DNA from: Alphaproteobacteria bacterium
GTDB lineage: Bacteria; Pseudomonadota; Alphaproteobacteria; UBA3830
Length of the DNA stretch: 6,877 bases
Direction: 5' to 3'
Assembly (NCBI GenBank): GCA_025998775.1
Contig: BNWK01000069.1
Span: 1-6,877 of the forward strand
Part shown: positions 1 to 5,984 of the stretch, piece after piece
Layout of the letters: each line of letters starts with the position of its first letter
Numbering within the stretch: position 1 is the first letter of the stretch
The notes under the pieces: generated by a model
The model's input: only the letters and a program-made list of their open reading frames with translations
Databases searched by the model: none
Told to the model about the DNA's origin: nothing
Translations under genes and position numbers: made by a program

Positions 1-42
1 TCCAAAATAATCTAAAAACGAATCCTTAATATCGACTTCCAT
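1..42 (-). CDS. alaS: Probable alanyl-tRNA synthetase, N-terminal 14 codons only (cut by window edge)
   Basis: An ATG at 42-40 opens a stop-free frame running off the left edge: MEVDIKDSFLDYFG. A good Shine-Dalgarno, GAAGGA (56-51 on the minus strand), sits 8 nt upstream, so this is a convincing gene start. The pattern I-K/R-x-x-F-L-D-Y/F-F matches the extreme N-terminus of alanyl-tRNA synthetases, which then continue with a Gly-His and a conserved Pro-Asn-Asp-Pro stretch not visible here. AlaS charges tRNA-Ala in the cytoplasm and is essential. The gene follows the gyrA remnant by about 57 nt, with no convincing promoter in that gap. Fourteen residues are thin evidence: the existence of a gene here is fairly certain, the AlaS identity is only likely. 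Confidence 0.55.
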   Translation of the reverse strand, partial: MEVDIKDSFLDYFG

Positions 43-50
43 AACAACAA

Positions 51-56
51 TCCTTC
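51..56 (-). promoter_or_regulatory. Ribosome binding site of the left-edge gene (probable alaS)
   Basis: GAAGGA on the minus strand, 8 nt before the ATG at 42. It is the strongest Shine-Dalgarno match near the left edge and fixes the start of the truncated gene. Confidence 0.7.
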
Positions 57-99
57 AATTACTTGCATAGATTGTTAACCATTTCTTCTTATTCTCATA

Positions 100-162
100 C
101 TAAAATTTTTCATGAGGCCGCCCTGCGGCGGACACGACCTTCTCGCCTTTTTCGACATCGTA
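100..162 (-). pseudogene. Remnant of a second gyrA 3' end
   Basis: Read on the minus strand, this segment encodes [12 protein letters not shown] followed by AGRPHEKF and a TAG stop at 102-100. The first part aligns without gaps to the end of the intact GyrA here ([12 protein letters not shown], then VRLIDGEA). Reading upstream, the frame meets a TGA at 165-163, so it cannot be a gene by itself. The 25 nt at 126-150 are identical to gyrA 3309-3333, while the sequence on both sides has diverged, with conservative replacements (Asp to Glu) and synonymous changes upstream. I read it as the leftover or duplicated 3' end of gyrA stranded beyond the serine-rich gene. The tail after SA does not look like a GyrA C-terminus. 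A small GC-rich hairpin (118-122 paired with 127-131) overlaps the join. Confidence 0.75.
126..150 (-). repeat. 25-bp direct repeat, copy A (in the gyrA remnant)
   Basis: It is identical over 25 bases to 3309-3333 and in the same orientation, with starts 3183 bp apart. The two copies bracket the serine-rich gene with its promoter and terminator. In both copies the repeat encodes the end of GyrA (KGEKVVSA) in the same frame. Confidence 0.95.
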
Positions 163-178
163 TCATTAGAAGATGAAC

Positions 179-220
179 AAAAAAATCTCGCAGTGACTGA
201 TTTTCTCATATCACTGCGAG
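179..220 (-). terminator. Intrinsic terminator of the serine-rich gene
   Basis: A perfect 10-bp inverted repeat (187-196, CTCGCAGTGA, with 211-220, TCACTGCGAG) has a 14-nt loop. In minus-strand RNA it is followed, after a single A, by seven U residues (185-179). It begins 14 nt after the TAG stop of the serine-rich gene. This is a textbook rho-independent terminator, oriented to stop minus-strand transcription before the gyrA remnant and probable alaS. Confidence 0.93.
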
Positions 221-234
221 TAATTTTCAGATGT

Positions 235-3132
235 CTATTTTTTGCTATCGTCTGAGTTTGAGCTAGATGAGCTGGCACTCGGGCTGGAAGGGCTGCTGCT
301 AAAACTTGAGCTGCTGCTAGCTGTAGTAGGGGATGCGCTTGTAGCACTCAGCACAGGAAACTGGAAAACCGAAAACGGTCTACGCGAAGATGAGAAACTC
401 GGACTTAGACTGCTTCTAAAAAAACTCGAGCTGGATGAGCTACTGCTAAAACTTGAGCTGCCGTTAGTTAGAGCAGAGGACGTGCTCGTAGTACTTGTCG
501 CTAGAAGATACGGCATACTCGGGCTTAGACTGCTGCTAAAACTTGAGCTGCTGCTAGTTGAAGCAGAGGACGTGCTCGGAGCACCGGGCGGTATCGGAAA
601 CGGTTTGCTCTGGCTTAGACTGGAGTTTGAGCTTAGAGGCGTCGCTGCTAGAGTTTGAGCGGGATGAGTCGCTATCGACTGCGAAAACTGTGGATATGGC
701 TGATATGCCCTCTCATCGAATCCTACGGCACTGCTACTAGGCGAACTACTACTTGAACTTGAACTGCTGCTAGTTGGAGCTGGGGATGCGTTTGTAGCAC
801 TCAGCACCGGAAACGGTCTACTGGAAGGATACATTGAGTAGTACGTGCGGAGGCCGAGTAAATAAATGTCCTGAGGACTAGGCAAGCGACTGCTAGTCAG
901 ATTAGCTAAGTGAGCTGCGTTTTGCGGAGACGAGAAACCGATGCCGCTACATGAGCTAGAAGAAAAATTGCTTGAGCTGGATGGGCTGCTGCTGATTGGA
1001 GACATAAAGCTGCCACCAACTGGGTAAAAACTATACGGCGATAATCCTCCAGCAACAAAGGAGTGATGTGATGCTGTTTTTAAAGCTTTAGCGTTAGTTT
1101 GAGGACGCTCTGCAAATAAAAGCTGATTGAAGCTCGACAACAATCCTCCACGTGATTTTTTCCCGCCACCAAGAGTGAATTTACCAACAAGTATAAGTCC
1201 GCGTTGCTTCAGAAGATTCAAAATGTCTTCGCCTGAGCTTTGTGAGCTGCTACTAGAACTCGATGATGAACTCGAACTGCTGCTTGAGCTTGAAGACATA
1301 CTGTTTTCATCTTCATCATCGGCATTGTCAGTAGATTCCCTGTCATCATCGGCATTGTCAGCAGATTCCCTGTCAGCATCGACATTCCTAGTAGATTCGT
1401 CATTGCTATTCTGAGACATTTGAGCGTCATCATCAGCAATCCTGCGACGCTTATCACCTGTGCTATCGCTTCCTTTTGAGTTAGTGGCATTGATGTCATT
1501 TCCCTCGGCGTCGCTTTCGTCCGAGTCTTCACTATGATCGTCTCTTTCGGCACCGCCCGCATTTAAATCAAGTTTGTTTTTTTCGTGATCGTTGGAGCTA
1601 TTAATAACATCATTGCCTCCGTCGCGCTTTCTTTTCTTTTTTGTAAAATTTAAGTTTCCTACTTCATCATCAGTGACATCACAACCAATCCCGTCGTCAT
1701 CACCGTTTGAAATAGACAAAACATTGTCAACATGCGGGCGAAGGTGGTGGTGCTGTCGAACAATTTTGTTTATATCCACCTTTTTCGAAAAAGAGAGCGT
1801 TTTCTTGTCAAGATAAAGTTCGTTAAAGTGCTTTACATATAGGGTTTCACTACTTCCAAGAAGGTAAAGCGTGCGCTCACGTGCATTGTAATAGTCCGCA
1901 AGTTTCCGAAATTCATGAGGAAAACATGCGGATGCGACAATGACAAGATTTCTTGCTGCGTCTCTAAAATCTGTAATTTCCTGTGTTGCCAATTGTTGGT
2001 CTTGGAATCTCTGACAAAGTTTGTCTCGCTTTCCTAGGGCGTCTCTGATCGCCGCGAGCCATTCGTCTAATAATCCAATGTTTTCGATTGTTATATGATC
2101 TTTCTCAATACATATAATACCACAGGATCCAAAAAGCACATCGTATCTAAGTCTGTCATCGCGGACAAATTGGACTAGGCTGCCAGAATTATACCCAAAC
2201 AAAAGAGATACATACGACCCAAATTCACCTAAAACTATTCTGACTACCTCCTCCAGCGAGTCAAAAAGCGCCTCTCCTTTAATTTCAAGATATTGCTCCT
2301 TCTTTTTTTTGTATCCTTTGACATGCGGGCGCGATGTTTTGCTTGCCATGTCATCTTGCGCCAGTGAGCTTGGTCCTCCACGTTCCAGCATTGCTCTAGG
2401 TCTATTTTGAAGCCCTTTTGTTCCATTTCTACTTCCACTGTTGCTTGAGCTTAGCAAATTACTACTTGGACTCGAGCTAGATGAACTGCTGCTGCTTGAG
2501 CTTGACGAACTACCGCCGCTACTTGAACTTGGTGAACTACTGTTGCTTGAGCTTGCCAAGGTGTTGTCTGAATCTGACGATGGCTTGCTACTGGTTAATG
2601 GCGCTCTTTTCAAGTAAAAGGGGCGCATAATCTTTCCAGAGCCCGCCGATTTCTCGCCTTCTTTTAAAGTAGCAGTGGTCGGTTGAACATTACCGTCTAG
2701 CTTTTCTATTTCCTTGTCATGTTTCACCAGCGAGCGTGGCCCTCCACGTTCCAGCATCGCATTTTGAAGCCCTTTTGTTCCTTTTCTACTTCCACTGTTG
2801 CTTGAGCTTAGCCAATTACTACTTGGAGTCGAGCTAGATGAACCGCTGCTGCTTGAGCTTGACGAACTACCGCCGCTACTTGAACTTGGTGAACTACTGT
2901 TGCTTGAGCTTGCCAAGCGGTTGTCTGAATTTGACGATGACTTGTTACTGATTAATGGCGCTTTTTTCAAGGTAAAGAGGCGCTTACTCTTTTCAGAGCT
3001 TTCCGATTTCTCGCCTTCTTTTAAAGTACCAGTGGACGGTTGAACATTACCGTCTAGCTTTTTTATTTTCATGCAATCGGCAAAACCAACGACCGCAAAG
3101 AGACTGACACTATACAATAAATTTTTTTTCAT
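235..3132 (-). CDS. Large serine-rich, probably exported protein with tandem repeats; function unknown
   Basis: I do not recognise this 965-residue protein. The start is the ATG at 3132, because GGAG (3142-3139) lies 6 nt before it; an in-frame ATG at 3144 overlaps that Shine-Dalgarno. Layout: residues 1-18, a signal-peptide-like MKKN plus hydrophobic stretch with a possible signal peptidase I site after GFA (FADC is a poor lipobox because of Asp at -1); 25-143 and 144-261, two tandem Ser-rich repeats; about 262-475, an unrecognised mixed alpha/beta-looking domain with low serine; about 476-611, an acidic Asp/Ser/Asn segment holding KKKRKR (498-503) and KRRR (561-564); 613-630, eighteen consecutive serines; about 632-680, a short less biased island; the remainder, Ser/Pro-rich with repeated RPFPVLSAT-type and SLSPS modules. 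No transmembrane helix is evident after the N-terminus. The gene has its own promoter and terminator and lies between 25-bp direct repeats. A surface or secreted host-interaction protein is plausible but inferred. Confidence 0.85.
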   Translation of the reverse strand: MKKNLLYSVSLFAVVGFADCMKIKKLDGNVQPSTGTLKEGEKSESSEKSKRLFTLKKAPLISNKSSSNSDNRLASSSNSSSPSSSSGGSSSSSSSSGSSSSTPSSNWLSSSNSGSRKGTKGLQNAMLERGGPRSLVKHDKEIEKLDGNVQPTTATLKEGEKSAGSGKIMRPFYLKRAPLTSSKPSSDSDNTLASSSNSSSPSSSSGGSSSSSSSSSSSSSSPSSNLLSSSNSGSRNGTKGLQNRPRAMLERGGPSSLAQDDMASKTSRPHVKGYKKKKEQYLEIKGEALFDSLEEVVRIVLGEFGSYVSLLFGYNSGSLVQFVRDDRLRYDVLFGSCGIICIEKDHITIENIGLLDEWLAAIRDALGKRDKLCQRFQDQQLATQEITDFRDAARNLVIVASACFPHEFRKLADYYNARERTLYLLGSSETLYVKHFNELYLDKKTLSFSKKVDINKIVRQHHHLRPHVDNVLSISNGDDDGIGCDVTDDEVGNLNFTKKKRKRDGGNDVINSSNDHEKNKLDLNAGGAERDDHSEDSDESDAEGNDINATNSKGSDSTGDKRRRIADDDAQMSQNSNDESTRNVDADRESADNADDDRESTDNADDEDENSMSSSSSSSSSSSSSSSSSSQSSGEDILNLLKQRGLILVGKFTLGGGKKSRGGLLSSFNQLLFAERPQTNAKALKTASHHSFVAGGLSPYSFYPVGGSFMSPISSSPSSSSNFSSSSCSGIGFSSPQNAAHLANLTSSRLPSPQDIYLLGLRTYYSMYPSSRPFPVLSATNASPAPTSSSSSSSSSSPSSSAVGFDERAYQPYPQFSQSIATHPAQTLAATPLSSNSSLSQSKPFPIPPGAPSTSSASTSSSSSFSSSLSPSMPYLLATSTTSTSSALTNGSSSFSSSSSSSSFFRSSLSPSFSSSRRPFSVFQFPVLSATSASPTTASSSSSFSSSPSSPSASSSSSNSDDSKK
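1313..1402 (-). repeat. 30-bp tandem repeat in the acidic segment (three units)
   Basis: Units 1313-1342 and 1343-1372 differ at a single base; 1373-1402 is a more degenerate third unit. The period is ten codons and the reading frame is kept, giving the peptide pattern RESADNADDD / RESTDNADDE just before the 18-serine run. It looks like a recent slippage-type or unequal-exchange expansion. Confidence 0.85.
2350..2703 (-). repeat. Second copy of the ~119-residue tandem repeat in the serine-rich gene
   Basis: It encodes residues 144-261, starting KLDGNVQPTTATLKEGEKS and ending with AMLERGGPSSL. It aligns along its length to 2704-3060. It differs by point changes, a pure serine run where copy 1 has a Gly and a Thr, and a three-residue insertion (RPR) before AMLERGG. 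Confidence 0.93.
2704..3060 (-). repeat. First copy of the ~119-residue tandem repeat in the serine-rich gene
   Basis: It encodes residues 25-143, starting KLDGNVQPSTGTLKEGEKS, through a Lys/Arg-rich stretch (KRLFTLKKAPL), a Ser/Gly block (SSSNSSSPSSSSGGSSS) and the closing motif GTKGLQNAMLERGGPRSL. Copy 2 follows at once; the period is 357 nt, exactly 119 codons. Confidence 0.93.
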
Positions 3133-3138
3133 ATATAT

Positions 3139-3142
3139 CTCC
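3139..3142 (-). promoter_or_regulatory. Ribosome binding site deciding the start of the serine-rich gene
   Basis: GGAG on the minus strand, 6 nt before the ATG at 3132. It overlaps the alternative upstream ATG (3144-3142), which therefore is not the likely start. Confidence 0.8.
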
Positions 3143-3154
3143 AATTTAAATAAC

Positions 3155-3178
3155 CATACTCTTCACTAAAAAAGTATG
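3155..3178 (-). promoter_or_regulatory. Hairpin in the 5' UTR of the serine-rich gene
   Basis: In minus-strand RNA, CAUACU (3178-3173) pairs with AGUAUG (3160-3155). The stem can continue inward through two U-A and two U-G pairs to a four-base loop, giving about 10 bp. It lies between the predicted transcription start (about 3196) and the Shine-Dalgarno (3142). It could stabilise the mRNA or influence translation; there is no U-tract after it, so it is not a terminator. Confidence 0.45.
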
Positions 3179-3202
3179 AAACAAACATTACACTCTTGGA
3201 GA

Positions 3203-3231
3203 AAGATATATGCTGCAGCTTAAAATGTCAA
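3203..3231 (-). promoter_or_regulatory. Sigma70-type promoter of the serine-rich gene
   Basis: A perfect -35 hexamer TTGACA (3231-3226) is followed by a 17-nt spacer and TATCTT (3208-3203) as -10. TATATC, two bases upstream, is an alternative with a shorter spacer. Transcription would start near 3196, leaving a 5' UTR of about 64 nt. The spacer contains the perfect 8-bp palindrome GCTGCAGC (3212-3219), a possible operator. The promoter lies in the gyrA-downstream gap, so this gene need not depend on read-through from gyrA. Confidence 0.65.
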
Positions 3232-3282
3232 CGATAAATTTTACAAAACACCAAAAAAAACTTAACATTTTGTATTTTTGTA

Positions 3283-5928
3283 TCACGCCTCGCCGTCAAT
3301 CAATCTAACGGCGGACACGACCTTCTCGCCTTTGTCAACTCGGAATAAAATGACTCCCTGGGCTTGGCGTCCTGTTATGCGAATGCTGTTTATTGGACAG
3401 CGAATCAATTTTCCACTGTTGGTCACCAGCATTACATCGTCATTTTCTCCAATTGGGAACACCGCTATAACTTTTCCGGTTTTTGAGGTCATGTCGATGT
3501 TCTTGATGCCCTGTCCGCCACGTCCGCAGGTTCTGTATTCGAAGGATGAAGTACGTTTTGCCATGCCGTTTTCCGTAACGGTCATGAGCATCTGCTCGAC
3601 ATGCTTCATTTCGTCGTATTTTGCCGGAGGAGGCATAACTTGGTCTACGAGAATTTCCTCACTGCTTCTGCGGAGCCAGTTGGAATATTTTATGTATTCC
3701 TCGCGCTCTTCAGCGGTGGAAGTTCCGTTATTCAGAACAGACATCGATATGACTTCATCGTCCCCCAGCAATTTCATGGCACGAACTCCGATGGACGCTC
3801 TGCTGTTGAATACGCGAACATCATCCACGGAAAATCGCATGCACTTGCCGAATTTGGACGATATCATGACGTCCATGTTTTCTTTGCAGAGGGAAACGGC
3901 AATTAATTTCTCGCCGTTTTCCAGTTTCATGGCGATTTTTCCGCCGGCCTTTATGTTGATGAAATCGCTCAGTTTATTTCTGCGGATGGTACCATGAGAT
4001 GTGGCAAATACCACATCATAGGATTCCCAGGTGCTTTCGTCGTCTGGAAGTGCCATAACCGTAGACAGAGCCTCGTCGTTTTTGATCTGCAACACATTTA
4101 CCAGCGCTTTTCCACGGGACTGCGGAGTGGACAGCGGAATTTTGTAGACCTTCATCTGGTACACTATTCCAATGGTAGAGAAAAACAGCACCGGCGTATG
4201 GGTATTAGCCACGAAGAGATCATGTACGAAATCCTCGTCTTTGGTGGTCATGCCGGTGCGCCCTTTGCCGCCGCGTCTCTGGGCTCGATAGGTGCTTAGC
4301 GGCACTCTCTTGATGTACCCGCTATTGCTGATGGTGACTACCATGTCTTCTTTTTGTATGAAATCTTCGTCTTCCAGATCCATTCCGCCATCTTCAATGG
4401 TCGTTCTGCGCGGGCTTCCGAATTCTTCTTTGATTTTCACGAGTTCTTCGCGAATAATTTGATACACCCTTTCGCGGGAACCCAATATATCCAGAAGATC
4501 ATTGATTTTTATGGCCAACTGAGATAATTCGTCGGAGATCTTTGATCTCACAAGTCCAGTCAATCTATGTAGCCTCAAATCGAGGATTGCCTGTGCCTGA
4601 GCATCTGTCAGGCGGCATTTTCCATTGGAATAGACACTTCCGGGATCATTTACCAGACGAATTAGCGGCTCCACATCTTCCGCGTCCCAATCCATTTTCA
4701 GAAGCGATATCTTGGCCGTTGCCGAATCCGGACTGGACTTAATAAGCCTTATGACTTCGTCGATATTCGCGACAGCAAGGGCAAGACCTATCAATATATG
4801 CGCTCGATCACGTGCTTTATTCAGCTCGAAACGCGTGCGACGTACAACTACTTCTTCACGGAACTCGATGAAGGCTCTCAATACTTCCGGCAGATTCATA
4901 AGCTTAGGACGTCCATTGAGGAGCGCCAACATATTCACACCAAAAGATGTCTGAAGTTCAGTGTGTTTAAACAATTGGTTCAGCACAACATCGCCGTTGG
5001 CGTCTTTTTTAAGCTCTATGACTACTCGAACGCCATCTTTGTCAGACTCATCTCGAAGATCTGAAATGCCTTCAATTACCTTTTCGTTTACGAGACCGGC
5101 GATTTTTTCTATGAGTTTCGATTTGTTTACCTGATAGGGTACTTCAGTAACAATAATGGCCTGACGCTCTTTGCGAACGGTCTCCATTTTTGTTTTTGCT
5201 CGTATAATGATGGAGCCGCGACCGGTTTTGAAGGCAGACAGTATTCCGCCACGCCCAATGATAATGCCACCGGTTGGGAAATCCGGACCGGAGATAACGG
5301 TTATTAGATCCTCCAAACCTGCTTCTGGATTGTCCACGAGCATGAGGCAGGCATCTATAACTTCAACAAGATTGTGAGTTGGAACGTTTGTAGCCATACC
5401 AACGGCAATTCCACTGGATCCGTTCACAATGAAATTTGGAAAACGAGCCGGAAGTAACTTTGGCTCCACCAGGGTTTCATCGTAATTCGGCTGAAAATCA
5501 ACTGTCTCACTGTAGAGATCTTCCGTAAGTGTGTGCGCTATTTTCGATAGACGCGCCTCAGTGTAACGCATAGCAGCTGGTGGATCGCCGTCCATGGATC
5601 CGAAGTTTCCCTGTCCATTGATAAGAATCTCCCGCACAGAAAATGGCTGAGCCATACGTACCATTGCCATGTATATCGGATCATTTCCATGTGGATGATA
5701 CTTACCCATAACATCACCGACGATGCGGGCAGATTTACGAAATGGCTTATTATAGTCGTAGCCGCTTTCGATCATGCTGTATATAATGCGCCGATGCACA
5801 GGTTTCAGACCGTCTCTGACGTCCGGCAAAGCTCTCGCAACAATTACGCTCATGGCGTAATCCAGATAAGACTTCTGCATCTCATCTTCAAGTAACACAG
5901 GCATTATCTCGTCTTTTTTAGCGTTCAC
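3283..5928 (-). CDS. gyrA: DNA gyrase subunit A
   Basis: GyrA is the DNA-cleaving subunit of the A2B2 gyrase, which introduces negative supercoils using ATP hydrolysed by GyrB. The 881-residue protein is full length (E. coli 875). The N-terminal part aligns with E. coli GyrA without gaps: H45 in PVHRR, H78/H80 in YHPHG, R121 and the catalytic Y122 in AAMRYTE, and I174 in GIAVGMATN. The GyrA box QRRGGKG (550-556) in the beta-pinwheel C-terminal domain separates it from ParC. Residues about 733-780 form an alphaproteobacterial-type insert. The quinolone region is odd: 82-87 reads NDPIYM where E. coli has DSAVYD. The start is GTG at 5928, supported by GGAG (5939-5936) 7 nt upstream. It follows ssb by 56 nt with no clear terminator between, so cotranscription is likely. 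No strong terminator follows the TGA. The last codons carry one copy of the 25-bp direct repeat. Confidence 0.99.
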   Translation of the reverse strand: MNAKKDEIMPVLLEDEMQKSYLDYAMSVIVARALPDVRDGLKPVHRRIIYSMIESGYDYNKPFRKSARIVGDVMGKYHPHGNDPIYMAMVRMAQPFSVREILINGQGNFGSMDGDPPAAMRYTEARLSKIAHTLTEDLYSETVDFQPNYDETLVEPKLLPARFPNFIVNGSSGIAVGMATNVPTHNLVEVIDACLMLVDNPEAGLEDLITVISGPDFPTGGIIIGRGGILSAFKTGRGSIIIRAKTKMETVRKERQAIIVTEVPYQVNKSKLIEKIAGLVNEKVIEGISDLRDESDKDGVRVVIELKKDANGDVVLNQLFKHTELQTSFGVNMLALLNGRPKLMNLPEVLRAFIEFREEVVVRRTRFELNKARDRAHILIGLALAVANIDEVIRLIKSSPDSATAKISLLKMDWDAEDVEPLIRLVNDPGSVYSNGKCRLTDAQAQAILDLRLHRLTGLVRSKISDELSQLAIKINDLLDILGSRERVYQIIREELVKIKEEFGSPRRTTIEDGGMDLEDEDFIQKEDMVVTISNSGYIKRVPLSTYRAQRRGGKGRTGMTTKDEDFVHDLFVANTHTPVLFFSTIGIVYQMKVYKIPLSTPQSRGKALVNVLQIKNDEALSTVMALPDDESTWESYDVVFATSHGTIRRNKLSDFINIKAGGKIAMKLENGEKLIAVSLCKENMDVMISSKFGKCMRFSVDDVRVFNSRASIGVRAMKLLGDDEVISMSVLNNGTSTAEEREEYIKYSNWLRRSSEEILVDQVMPPPAKYDEMKHVEQMLMTVTENGMAKRTSSFEYRTCGRGGQGIKNIDMTSKTGKVIAVFPIGENDDVMLVTNSGKLIRCPINSIRITGRQAQGVILFRVDKGEKVVSAVRLIDGEA
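3309..3333 (-). repeat. 25-bp direct repeat, copy B (inside the gyrA 3' end)
   Basis: It is identical to 126-150, in the same orientation and reading frame, and encodes KGEKVVSA of intact GyrA. It marks the gyrA-side boundary of the segment carrying the serine-rich gene. Confidence 0.95.
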
Positions 5929-5935
5929 CGAAAGT

Positions 5936-5939
5936 CTCC
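5936..5939 (-). promoter_or_regulatory. Ribosome binding site supporting the GTG start of gyrA
   Basis: GGAG on the minus strand, 7 nt upstream of the GTG at 5928. The next in-frame ATG lies 24 nt further on without comparable spacing, so GTG is preferred. Confidence 0.75.
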
Positions 5940-5984
5940 AAATTTAACATTCAACATATTGCAAAAAATACCGCGAATACAGTA

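Noticed and set aside
75..347. Minus-strand frame of 90 codons overlapping the end of the serine-rich gene
   Set aside because: It is in another frame of the serine-rich gene, runs through its terminator, and has no start signals of its own.
242..658. Plus-strand open frame giving a Leu/Glu-rich protein
   Set aside because: It is the antisense of the serine-codon-rich tail (AGC/TCA reversed give Leu and Glu codons). No ribosome binding site, and the composition is fully explained by the opposite strand.
1218..1562. Minus-strand overlapping frame with repeated Met/Leu peptide
   Set aside because: Out-of-frame reading of the 30-bp repeat and acidic segment; repetition comes from the DNA repeat, not a gene.
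2798..3043. Plus-strand Leu-rich frame opposite the first N-terminal repeat
   Set aside because: Same antisense effect over the polyserine block.
1243..3060. CRISPR-like or tandem-spacer array suggested by recurring short motifs
   Set aside because: The recurring motifs are serine codons and in-frame protein repeats, without uniform repeats and unique spacers.
3073..3084. Lipoprotein lipobox at the end of the signal peptide (FADC)
   Set aside because: Asp at -1 is not accepted in a normal lipobox (Gly/Ala/Ser expected); signal peptidase I cleavage after GFA is more likely.
3243..3273. Possible gyrA terminator (ACAAAA/TTTTGT arms plus a T8 run)
   Set aside because: The stem is six A/T-rich pairs with a 19-nt loop and the T-run lies inside the loop, so it is not a credible intrinsic terminator.
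3278..3997. 239-codon plus-strand frame antisense to gyrA
   Set aside because: Wholly inside the conserved gyrA coding sequence, with no ribosome binding site and no recognisable motif.
5929..5984. Possible gyrA-specific promoter in the ssb-gyrA gap
   Set aside because: Only weak AT-rich hexamers (TTAAAT with a poor -35) are present; cotranscription from the ssb promoter explains the layout better.
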